Below, piece by piece: positions 35,101-47,100 of a stretch of 64,000 nucleotides of DNA. A program made the position numbers and the translations under genes. The notes under the pieces are model-generated. The model had not been told where the DNA came from, ran no database searches, and saw only the letters and a list, made by a program, of their open reading frames with translations. Where the stretch lies: NCBI RefSeq assembly GCF_029784165.1, contig NC_073696.1:235601271-235665270 (forward strand), in the 5' to 3' direction. This DNA is from Wyeomyia smithii (lineage: Eukaryota; Arthropoda; Insecta; Diptera; Culicidae). Each line of letters begins with the position of its first letter. The stretch's first letter is position 1.

Positions 35101-38100
35101 AACATTTGAAACTACGTGTTCACGTGTAATTCACCAGTTAACCCTTAACTAGCCCATTCATCTCATATCAATATTGTTCAAATCGGTTGTGTAGTTTCTA
35201 AGATAATGGAGTTTCGTGATTTTCACATTTCGATACATTACAGACGAAGTTACAGTCCGATTACAGAAAAATCAGTAGGGTGTTATGTAGCAGCTAGTCC
35301 TTTCATTTGACATTAATTTTGTGAAAATCGGTTCAACCATCTCTGAGAAAAGTAAGTGAGTTTATGTAGTCTTTGGAATATGTTTCTTTTCATACCTGGA
35401 TTTCACATTTTTAAATATAAAAGGCAAAGTAATAGTCCGATTACAAAAAATTATCAATCAGGTCTTATGGGGCAGCAGGACCTTCCATATGACACTGATT
35501 TTATGAAAATCGGTCGAGCCATCTCTGAGAAACATTAGTGAGATTAAACAGTCTCCAGAACACGTTTTTTTCCATAAATTCTGAACCACAGGTTCAATCT
35601 TCATAAAATTCAATTAATTTCATTGAAATCGGTCCAGCCATCTCTGAGAAAATCGATTGAGATTGGGAGAGCGTTACATACACACACACACATACACACA
35701 CACATACAGAAAATGCTCAGCTCGTCGAACTGAGTCAAGTGGTATACGACATCCGGCCCTTTTGAGCACTTTTATACCTTTAGTTTTTGCAGTGATTGCT
35801 ATACCTTTCTAGGAGAAAGGCAAAAAGAAGTAGTTCCAATGAAATCTTGTGTGAATGTAAATAAAAGTTGAAAACCAAAATTAGTAATAATAATAACATA
35901 ACGGTTTGTATTTTTTTCTCTTTTTCTAGATGACATACTTTTTGGAAACAAACTATTACATGCGGCTAAAGGTCTCCCGAAAAGCCATAAAACCACATAG
36001 TTTTTATGGCTTTTCGGGAGACCTTCCAATTGTACTCAAAACGAGTTGGTTCACACTTATAGTTAGATTCTATTACTAAAATACACTATACGTAGACCAA
36101 TGACAACAAAATAAAGTATTTGAAGCCATATTGCTGAAAATGTTTCATGATTCGATATAAGGTACAATTCGATATAAAGTACAAATTAAAAATCAAAATG
36201 TACCTTATATCGAAGTTCGCCTGTACCACCCAATATAAATATTAGGGTGCCAGGCAAAATGGTCATCTCGAATTTCAAAAAAAAAACCCTATACAAAATG
36301 TTCACCTGCTCGAAAAAACACCCTGTGCAAAATTTCAGCTCAATCGGACTTAAAATGGAGTGGCGCAAAGCGATTGAAGTTTGGCTTTTTGGAAACCGAA
36401 AAAACACCCAAGGGGGGAAGGTACGTGAAATTTCGGTTTTCGAATTTTTTTTTTTAATGCAACATGACTTAAAAACGCATGAATCGTCGAGAATTGGTGT
36501 CATCTGAAAAATTTTTTTTTTGCAAAAAAATACTCTCTGGGACTTAGTCGTGACGTCTTCGACAAAGCTGTAGATAATAATTTGGTCCTACCAAAAAAAT
36601 TACACTCAATAAATTTTTCGTTCAAAAGTTAGAAGAAAGATTAAAAATTAATTATTCAAAAGGGCTCATTTTTTAAAACTTGATTTTTTTAATAAAACCT
36701 ACGAAAGATTACCAAAACAATGAAACCAGTCCGATCATATAGAAATCAAGAAAAATAATGTATCATTTTTTGAAAAAAAAAAAAATTTGATTGGCATAGT
36801 GTATCTGGCAAAGTTGTAAATAATAACTTCGTTCCTCCAAAAAAAGTGTACCCTGTGGAAAAAAAAATTAAAAAATATAACTTTTTTTTTTGATTGCTCC
36901 ATGGCCGGTTTCGTTGTTCAGGAAAACTTTCGTAGTTTTTATAAAAAAAATCAGTTGTTTTAAATGGGCTGTTTTCGATAATTAATTTATAACTTTCTTT
37001 TATTTTTTTTAAATTAGTAATTAGTTTCTAGAGTGCATATTTTTTTGAAAAACAAAACTATTATCTACAACTTTGCCGAAGATGTCACACTGGCAACTGT
37101 CAAAACGACGCAAACCCACAAAGAACGAGTCAATTGTGTTGCCTATCTGATTGAGATCCCTATACTCTCATTATCACTGAATAACATCGATACAGTCTTT
37201 TGTCCGATTATATAAACCAGAGCACTGTGTGTTCAATCAAGTGTTTGCAAAGGACATTATTGTGGTAAATAAAACGAATAAATTGTCTGGTACAAAGAAC
37301 ATTCGAAAGACGAGTGCAAGTGTCTTAGAGAGTAGATTTTTCAAACAAAGTAATACAACATATTCTACGTTTCTACGTTTCCACCGTTTCATTTAAAAGT
37401 TTAAGACACTTGGAATCGAAAACATTTTTCAAATATTAAAATTCCATGTACCACCCGTGTGTGATTTTGCAAATGACATGAAGGCATTCAACATTTTCCA
37501 CGAGACACAATCTTAATTTTGGTTGAGATAATTTTTTTTGATACATTTTGTAAATTTGTTTTATATTATTTTGCCATTTTACTTATGATTTTTCCAATTC
37601 AACATTGCCACCCTAACGACGATGATATAACAAATATTATATTTTCTATTCTATTTTCTATTCTAGGTTTCTATTGGTATTCGGTGAAAAGTGATTTTTT
37701 CCATTTTATACTCATTTTTATACAATATTATGAACCCCCCTATGTCGAATAAATGAACCACCCTAATGAAACATAATGTTTTCGATGCTAGTTATAGTGT
37801 ATGTCATTATACAAGCTATTTCGAGAGACTAGTGATCAATTTCAAAAGATAAATTCTAAACATTTTGAACTCCGCCTCCCACAATTGAAGTCCCAGAGAG
37901 TAAACTTTGGAAATTTTTTTTTTTCAGATGACATCCATTCTCGACGTTTCATGCGTTTTTAAGTCATTTGGCATCAAAAAAAAAAATTCGAAAACCGAAA
38001 TGTCACGTACCCCCCTTGGGTGATTTTTCGGTTTTCAAAAAAGTCAAACTTCAATCGCTTTGCGCCACCCCATTTTAAGTCCGATTGTGCTGAAATTTTG

Positions 38101-41100
38101 CACAGGGTGTTTTTTCGAGCAGGTGAACATTTTGTATAGGGTTTTTTTTAATTTTCTGGTCACTTTTTTCCATACGATGATTGGCGCCCTAATAAATATA
38201 TTCATAATAAAGACGATGTACAGAAGCCAAAAGTCGAGGATGTTGTCATGTAAAAAAAACACATCGCAAGGAATCAATGAATTTGGAATGTTTGAAATTT
38301 TCAAATAAACACAAAAATGGGCGGGACGAAGTGTGCCGGGTCAGCTAGTGCAAAATAAAACCGAACCGATTCCATAATCTTCAGCTCGAAATGCGTGCTA
38401 CAGAACGTTGATGATCGCACCACCGCACATAAGGGTATTTTGATTGAAAAGTTGGAAAAAAATATTTTCATGCACAATAACGCTGAAATTTTCATATTTA
38501 GCAGTTTCTATGTCTTTAATATGAAAATTATAATTGAAAGATAAATAATATCTACGTAGCAGTGATAAATAACTTTTCTTATATAAGTTATTTAAAATCA
38601 TATATATCGGCTCGGAAGAGGCTGTTAGCGTCAAAAGAATCTCAAAATTTTATTTATTTATTTTGTCAAGCAAATGTAAACTACAGTTATAATAATACAA
38701 TGTTTTCTCATATTCTATGCATCATTTCCAGTAATTAGTCGTTTTTTGATTTGATTTCTGTCCATAGTGATGTCGATATTTTCGCAGTGCTGATTATAGT
38801 GACGCATCCTGCGTTTTATTGGGCCATTTTTTGAGTAGTTAGTTCTGTGAGAGTTTTCCGAAAATATTTTCCGATTTCTTAATTGACGACTGGGTGTATA
38901 AAAATTTAGTTGCGATAATAATTTAGAAGATTGCACGCGTTGAGAAATAATGTCATTGATAAAGTAAAGCATTGAAAGTTCGCGGTGTTCTTTAAGTGCT
39001 TGTATGTCTATAAGCATGCAGCGTGCTTCATATGATGGTAAGGGAAATGCTGTCCAATTTAGCTTACGAAGCGCGCACAAAAGAAATTGTTTTTGGACAG
39101 ATTCAATGCGTTTTTCATGTGTTACAATATAGGGATTCCATTCAACACTGACGCCTGGAGGATCCTAAAGCGGAATACAATAAAAGAACACGCTCAGCTA
39201 GTACTGTCAGTGGACGATGCTTCTATGCGTAAGTTTACTGATTGGGGACTAAAGCTGAACTTTAAGTTTGGGCAGAGAGACAGAAGCCTCGCAATATTAC
39301 TAGACGGGAAAAAGATAAACCCAGACTGGAAAAGAGAGGCGAGTCTGAAGCGGACAAATCAGCGACGCAATTGGGTAGACCCAGCCCCCCCCCCCCCCGA
39401 AAAATCACGTAACAGTGAGGATAAGGGGGAAAGGGATCGTAAATCTGACCTGGGGAATCGAAGAAAATCCCAAGAATCCGAACATAAAACCAACCATTAA
39501 ATTCATTCAGGTGAATCTTCACCATGCGAGAGGAGCTACTGGGATCCTCTGCCGAAGATTCACCAAAAAAAATATAAACGTGGCCCTTATACAAGAGCCA
39601 TGGGCTAGTAAAAATAAAATACTTGGGATCCCCAGTAATAACGGTAAGCTAATTTTTGACGATGCGCAGCCTCTTTCTAGGGCAGCTATTCTGGTAAGTG
39701 CTTTGACTAACGTCACTCCAATTACAGAATTTATCAGCAGAGACTTAGCAACCATACAAATAGAAGTTCCTACGGCTAGAGGAAGAGCGGAGCTCATCGT
39801 CGCCTCGGCTTACTTTCCTGGGGAACAAGAAGAAGCCCCTCCAACGGATGTGAAGGAACTTATCAACTACTGCAAACAGAACAATAAACAGTTCGTAATA
39901 GGATGTGATGTGAACTCTCATCACACAGTTTGGGGTAGTACAAATATAAACAAAAGGGGTGAGTGCCTTTTAGAATATATACTAACAAATAACATAGATA
40001 TATGCAACCAAGGTAATAACCCCACCTTTATAAATGCTATACGTGAGGAAGTCCTGGATATAACTTTGTCCAGCAACAAACTTTCAGCCAATATAAAGAA
40101 TTGGCATGTGTCTGATGAAATCTCACTATCAGATCACAGGCAAATTCTTTTCGATTACTGTGCCGGAGAAATCTTGCAAGAAACCTATAGAGACCCCAGG
40201 AAAACCAACTGGGATCTCTACAACAGTTAACTGTTGATCGACAAACATATCTTTGAAAGAGAAATTAAAACCAAAGATGAACTGGAAACCTGCTTTAATT
40301 TAATCACAAGTACGATAATTAGTGCATACTACGAAAGTCCAACCAAGACGCGAGTGTAAATAAAGACTCACCTTGGTGGAATAAGACCCTAGAAGGACTA
40401 AGAAAGTCCTCTAGGAAACTATTCAATAAAGCGAAACAAACAGGTAATTGGGAACTGTATAGAACATCACTAACAAAATACAATAAGGAAATAAGAAAAT
40501 CCAGAAGGAACAGTTGGAAATTAATGTGTGAACGTATTGAAAACACATCCACTGCAGCCAGGTTGCAAAAAGCCCTGTCTAAAGAACATTCCAACGGTTT
40601 AGGCAGATTGAGAAAAACTGACGGTACTAACACCACAGATTCTCAAGAAACACTGGAAATTATGATGGAAAATCACTTCCCAGGATCATATTCGGATACT
40701 GATGAAGTGCAGGATCAAACTGGAGAGCAGCTAAGCTCACATGCGACTTGGACTGAATCCCAGGAACTTGCCTGTTCTATATTCAGTAAATCGAAGGTTG
40801 AATGGACAATAGACTCTTTCCAACCATACAAGTCTCCGGGAATGGATGGAATTCAGCCAGTTATGCTCCAAAAGAGCAAGCAACTGTTTATTCCAATTAT
40901 TACGGAGATGTGTAAGGTGAGCCTTATATTAAATTACATTCCATCTAGTTGGAGACAAACTAGAGTTATTTTCATACCAAAAGCCGGAAAACGAGATAGG
41001 ACAATTCCGAAAGCGTTTAGGCCAATTAGTTTAACTTCCATCTTTTTGAAAACTATGGAAAAATTAATCGACTATCATATTAAAACAGTATATATGAAAT

Positions 41101-44100
41101 CCAATCCATTAAGCAAATTTCAATTTGCTTACAAAAACAACGTATCAACCACTGACGCGCTACATATGTTAGTGGGAAAAATCGAAAAATCCATCCATGC
41201 CAAGGAAATTTCCCTGGCAGCCTTTCTTGACATTGAAGGAGCATTTGATAATGCGTCTCATAACTCAATGAAAATGGCAATGGAAAGGCATGGCATAGAC
41301 AGGAACACAATAAAGTGGATTCATGCCATGCTAATAACTCGCGAAATAACAGTTAAACTCGGTGGGACGTCCCTAACAAGAAAAACTACGAAAGGATGCC
41401 CTCAAGGAGGGATATTATCTCCCCTGTTATGGTCATTAATCGTAGACGATCTTCTTCGGAGCCTATCGGAAAACGGCTTCGAAGTGATAGGCTTTGCAGA
41501 CGACGTAGTGATTTTAGTTAGGGGGAAGCACGACAGCGTTATTTCTGATAGAATGCAAACTGCACTTAATCTCACAGCTCAATGGTGCAGACGAGAGGGG
41601 TTGAGTGTAAATCCATCCAAAACAACTATTGTTCCTTTCACTCGAAAAAGGAAATACATTATTCCTAAATTGCGATTGGAAGGCACTGATATAATGCTTT
41701 TCACTGAAGTCAAATATTTGGGAATCACACTTGACCAGAATCTAAACTGGAACACTTAAATTGAACAAACAATTACCAAGGCCACAAACGCCCTATGAGT
41801 ATGCAGCAGAGCCATTGGAAAAAGCTGGGGTCTCAAACCCAGCATGATACACTGGATATATAAAACAATAATCATACCCAGAATAACCTACGCCTCGTTA
41901 GTTTGGTGGCCCAAAACCGCTACTCAAGCTAAGCTAGCTAAAATCCAAAGATTGGCCTGTGCATCGATTTGTGGAGCTATGAGAAGCACTCCATCAAAAG
42001 CCCTAGATGCAATACTTCAGCTTCTTCCACTTCATCAGGTGGTTCAACTAGAAGCGGAAAAAAGTGCTCTAAGGCTAAATCGACAGTGCTACCTAAAAGA
42101 TGGAGATCTAACAGGACACCTGAGAATACTGAAAGATTTCCAAATAAATAATCTAATAAAAAGTAAGGAGGATTGGCTGGAGAGGAAACCAAATTTCGGA
42201 ATTCCTTACAGAACAGTAGAGATAGAACGAGAAAGTTGGCAACAAGGTGGACCCACAATTCGGGATGGTTCACTTTGCTTCTACACAGACGGTTCTAAAA
42301 TGAATGGTTCTGCAGGTGCGGGATTCACAGGACCAGGAATTAATAAATTTTTCCCCATGAGACACTGGCCAACAGTATTCCAGGCGGAAATATACGCGAT
42401 AATAGAATGCACGAATACGTGTCTGGAAAGAAATTATCGACACGCAAATATATGCATTTCCGGTGATAGTCAGGCAGCACTTAAAGCCCTGAATTCTCCT
42501 TTCTGCCACTCTAAACTAGTGTGGGAATGCATCCTGTCGCTCCGAAAGTTAGCTATGAAAAACCAGGTGAACTTATACTGGGTTCCTGGTCATTGTGGAA
42601 TCGAAGGAAACGAGAAGGCCAACTTACTAGCCAGACAAGGGTCATCTACTAACTTTGTTGGCCCAGAACCTTTCTGTGGAATCTCCCCGAGCGCTCTAAA
42701 AGCTGAACTCGGTGAATGGGAAAAAGCGACCATCAAAGCAAACTGGGATGTCATAAGTGGATTACGACAATCGAAAAGATTCATTGAGCCAAATCGCGAG
42801 AAGAGCCTCGTGCTGCTCAGATTAAATAAGAAAGGCTTGAGGACATTCACAGGTCTTATTACAGGGCACTGTCCGAGTAAGTATCATCTCAAGAAGATAG
42901 GCAAACTTGATGATGACAAATGTCGCCTGTGTGGCATCGAAAGCGAAACTTCAGAACATCTACTCTGCGAATGCCGAGTATTAATACAACGCAGATTGCG
43001 TATCTTCGGTAAGGGACACATAGAACCTACTGAAATTTGAAGGGAAAGTCCTGGTGAGGTAATAAACTTCATACGAAGTGCGTTGCCCAACTGGTATAAA
43101 TGTGCAATGTAGCAAGGACATTAACTCGCCAAATAGTGATGTACATGCTCGTACGCACTTAGAGTAAGGTGAAGCATACCACAATAGATCAAACAATGGT
43201 CGCAGTGGTTCAGTCTTCTACAAGGGAAAAAATAGGGATTCCATACAATGCTACAGTATTCCAGAAATGGTCGGGCGTATGTAATATATAATAGTCTGAG
43301 TGTATATGGGTCCTGAAAACTATGGCCGAAGCGTTTTATAAAGCCCAGCATACTATTTGCTTTGTTGATTATTGTGTTATAATGTTCTATGAATGTAAGT
43401 TTGGAGTCTAAGACTACGCCCAGGTCCCCTACAATCGTAGTAGTAGCCTCGCACTTGACCTGTACACCAAACAGTTGACCGCGAAGTAATGATTAATAAT
43501 AACAAACAAAAATTCGAGATTCGAATCGGAATGTAGTTCTGAAGTTTTGCTTTTATGCAGACAGTTTCAATACAGACCGCACAAAAAATGAACGATTGCA
43601 CAAAAACAGATTTAGCTGGAATTATATTCTTATTTATATTTGATTTTTATACAGTTAAACGAAGTTATATACAAAAATGTTTATTTATCAGACTCATCCT
43701 AAAAATCGTACCCAAACGACCTCCTTAGAGGAATTGACTTGTGTCGTTCATTGTATAGAAGCGGATTTTGTGTCGATTAGATGCTGTCCACGTGCGCATG
43801 ATATCTGCTCTAATAACACTCATTCGCTTTTTAAGCATCTTTCGCGATTTTAAAAACGATTCATTATTTGGAAAAACTTCGCCTCCAAATAACTAAATTT
43901 TTCATTCCATAGTGTGGCAGAGGATGCTTGAAGCCATTTTCAAGGAAGTTTCCTCTGAAAGTTTTTTCCGGTGTCTGAAACACGTCGTGATTTCAAAAAA
44001 AAAAACAACGAATAAATTAAAAAAAAACATTGCATAGGATTGCATAAAATCATGATATATCCTAAACGCGCAAACATGCGCAAGTTTTTTTTTTACGTGT

Positions 44101-47100
44101 TTGAGTACACTCGTATCTACTCAAAAGGGAGTTTGTTTGTGCACAGAAACGTCCAGAACATAGAAAAAAAAAACAATTTCGAAGCTCAATTCGAAAGGTA
44201 AAATATCCATAATTGGCAATGCAAAATATACAGTCAACAAGACACCAAACCCTCCATATAAAATGTTCAAAACCTAAGGGCATCTTCAGCGGTGGTCTAT
44301 TTTTGAAACGACTTTATACTAGATTTACACCAGCGAAACCTGAATAGAACCAGTTAATATAGAGCAACTTTTCGTTTTCCGCACCGGTGTTAAACCGCTG
44401 ACTTCTGTCACACTGTTCACAATTAATTACCCCATGCTATCAGTTTATGAGACTTGTTATAATAAAAAGCACTCAATATTTAACAAACGGAAATTCGATA
44501 ATTTTTACGCACATTAAACGATAACTTTGGCAAGACACTTTATATTCACAAGACTTTATGGATTTGACGGTTTGACCCGAGCGTCAGTGACATTTCTCAG
44601 GATGGATTGGTATGATCGAAAAATTTCTGCTACAAGTAGGGCTTCGGAGGATAGCGAAAAATATTTGATCGCGTAGATGTTCATCTTCCATTTTCGTCTC
44701 ATCAATCTTTCAGAATCTTGCAGCTCTTTAAACTTGGGTTCGGTTTTGAAGATATTGGAACAAGCCTGCATTTTGAACGTTTTCAGTTCAGTTTCTTCAA
44801 GAAACATTTTTCTGGCCTCTTACGGTCTCCTCTAGTCCCACTATAATTAAGGCGATTAACAAAATAGCCAACATATTTGTTATCCTAGTGGCTGATGGTT
44901 GCAAACCAAGTAGTTGAACCTACGGTTATGGTCTTCCAGAATTCCCCCTTTTGCTGGTCGGTTTCTTTGAAACCAAAAACGACAAACCTGTTCATATTCT
45001 TCTTCAGAAAAGCCACAAACATGAATTGTGAATTGTCATAAAAAATCTTTGTTTTGTTTATTCCCCAACACTCGCAAAATGCTTGTATGGAAATAGCTAA
45101 AAATGAGGTATTCAATTAAAGTATGACATTTTACTCACCTATTGGTAGCGTACAAAGGTTTTTAGAACGATCTATTTCTTGTTCAAAAAAGTTGCAAAAA
45201 TAGACCAAAACGTATACCAGTTTTAAATTTCTTCAATTTAGATCTGGTATAAAACAAAATTTACACCACCGGTGCAGCAGTGAATTTGAGTTTGTTCCAA
45301 AAAAATAGAACAAAACAACGATTTGGACCACCGCTGAAGATGCCCTAAAGCATACCTCTTATTTGAAGATCCTTTTTCGAATCAGGCCGAATAAAATCAC
45401 CAGTATTATAAATTCCACCGAAAAAAATCACAAAACTTCGTAATCTGCTTTGCTTTTACCTTCTAGTTTGACAGCTGTTGTGAGCCAAAAACAAAACAAA
45501 TTGAAGCAAAATAGTTACCATAGGATACCCCCTCTATCTATGAATCTTGTGGTATTAATTATGGGGGTTAAATAATAATTTTGAGTTTTGCAATTTATTC
45601 CAACTTTTGCACTCAAATACCCCTATGTGCACCGGTAGCATTGAATATTTTGCTTGGCCGCGCATGATAAAATTTGTTATCCGCTGTGCCCTCCAGTAGC
45701 TGTGCCAGTACAATATTCTGCAGCGTACGATGGTAACTGGTGCTGCTGTATGAAAAATAAAGGTAAGGTGTCCCGCAGTTCCTGGAAGTTAACTCGTATG
45801 CAGCTCTCGTTTCCTATAATGTCGCGTACCTCTAGCAGCTATACTCCACTCGCTATTGTGGGACAAACTGGAATGAGACTAAATTTTCTACACGCAATCT
45901 GTTGTATCGAGTTGAGCGTAGATTTTTGCATTGAAGGCATGGCCACGCAGTTTCGAGAAAGAGGAACGGAACAAAACACTTTGTTGAGTCAGAATATGTA
46001 GGCAGTGGAATTTATTCCGTCCATGTTATTGTTATCCGTGCCTTGGAAGCAAGGGAATAGCAAGGAAAATGTTAGGGAAAGCTTGACCTTGAAATTTTTC
46101 ACCTTTTTCACCATTAAGCAGTAAAGCCACAATGTTAAACATTATATCAAACAATTGTCACAAATTTTATCTATCCACCGACATATAAATGACTAAGATG
46201 CATTTAGTCGTTCGCTTGCTATAATCGTTTGAAATCTGACGCAACATTTGCCAGTTTCATTTGCAATTTCACAAAATGTAATCTAGTATAGAAAACAAAG
46301 ACGTAGTCCTACATCATAAAGGTACTTTTTGAGATATTTTACATTTTGTAACAAATCGGAAAGTTTTGCACAAAAAAAAAATTTAGCAGTGTATATATTT
46401 TTTCTAGAACCGTAATTTTATTACCTACAACTTTGCTGAAGACACCATTTCAATCAAACAAGCCGCTTTTTCTGATACAGAAATTTTAGCTATCAGTCAC
46501 CATTTTGAATAGGCCCTTTTGAAGCAGCAGTTGCGAGTTCACATGAAGAACTGATATCAAAAAATGACCTCTTCATCAAAAAGGAACAACTGTGAAAAGT
46601 TTTAGAAATGCGAAGTTACCGACGAGTCTCGATTCTGAAAAAGATATGTACTTGTACCTTTAAACATACCAAAACAAATAACGTTGAGTAATACCTCACA
46701 AAAATTCACAATTTTAAGTTATCTGATTTTGACACAATTTGACTTAAAAAAATTTACCTTGAAACCGCTCTATCTCGGAGTTGGTTGAACAGAATTGACT
46801 TTCTTTTTTAGAAAAATTTGTATTTTGATATTATCAAAAACTTTCTAGAACATCTCAAGTAGAATAGAAGTAGTTAAGATATGATTTAGGTGAAAAAAAA
46901 ACTAGTTTTGAGGTAGTCTTTGAAGAAAAACAGCTATATCTCTTCAGCGGTAAGACCTAGGAATTTCGTGTCTTCGGCAAAGTATCATGAAATCGATAGT
47001 TCTACAACTTTGCCGAGAACAGAAATAGAATATCTCGTATAATAGAAAAATTATTTTTTCTAAGTGTAATACTAGCTTAATAAGCAATTGCATGAAAATG

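Larger units (their letters stand above)
33383..36223. mobile_element. Pogo-like (Tc1/mariner) non-autonomous element, 2841 bp
   Basis: The ends CAGGCGAACTTCGATATAA and the exact complement are flanked by TA (33381-33382, 36224-36225). Removing the element and one TA restores the minisatellite sequence GACCGAATACCACCCAATAT. CTTCGATATAA-type sub-repeats recur near both ends. No transposase was recognised; the interior hosts a dispersed repeat (34425-35826) and a perfect hairpin (35969-36025). Confidence 0.85.
32836..38348 (+). mobile_element. Helitron-like copy with minisatellite, split by two younger insertions
   Basis: The plus-strand 3' terminus is GCCGGGTCAGCTAG at 38335-38348 followed by T. 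Minisatellite units in this orientation run 32840-33382 (ACCAAATACCACCCAATATG repeated). The reading resumes at 36224 (TACCACCCAATATAAATAT) and again at 38192 (ATTCATAATAAAGACGATG, GTACAGAAGCCAAAAGTCG). The two gaps are the pogo-like element 33383-36223 and the hAT-like foldback 36243-38191. The 5' end is missing. It lies within intron 1 of P450 gene A. Confidence 0.6.
39146..43231 (+). mobile_element. LOA-like non-LTR retrotransposon, 5'-truncated but nearly complete
   Basis: It is flanked by a 17-bp target duplication, ATAGGGATTCCATTCAA at 39129-39145 and the same with one change at 43232-43248. The order is end of ORF1, apurinic-type endonuclease, reverse transcriptase, RNase H and a C-terminal Cys/His motif, followed by about 190 bp of 3' UTR and a short A tail. 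The architecture with RNase H fits the I/LOA/R1 group. It is inserted within an older LINE inside intron 1 of P450 gene A. Confidence 0.88.
38645..43490 (-). pseudogene. Minus-strand LINE (CR1/Jockey-like RT C-terminus), split by a LOA-like insertion
   Basis: The upstream piece (43490-43232) reads VGDLGVVLDSKLTFIEHYN, MLGFIKRFGHSFQDPYTLR, ITYARPFLEYCSIVWNPY. The downstream piece (39145-38715) continues IVTHEKRIESVQKQFLLCAL, RKLNWTAFPLPSYEARCML, HRTNYSKNGPIKRRM, ending with a stop near 38715. The 3' end has an AAATAAATAAAT-type tail near 38645. Across the junction the frame is continuous once the 39146-43231 insertion is removed. The 5' end is truncated near 43490, so the catalytic core is absent. 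Confidence 0.8.

Noticed and set aside
39087..39149. ATG at 39087 as the start of ORF1 in the LOA-like element
   Set aside because: The target duplication ends at 39145, so this ATG lies in the host LINE outside the element.
41080..43090. Minus-strand frames within the LOA-like ORF2
   Set aside because: Antisense shadows of the RT and RNase H coding sequence.
45654..46001. 115-codon cysteine-containing plus-strand frame
   Set aside because: No recognisable domain or spacing pattern. It lies in a transposon-rich intron and opposes the gene; likely chance.
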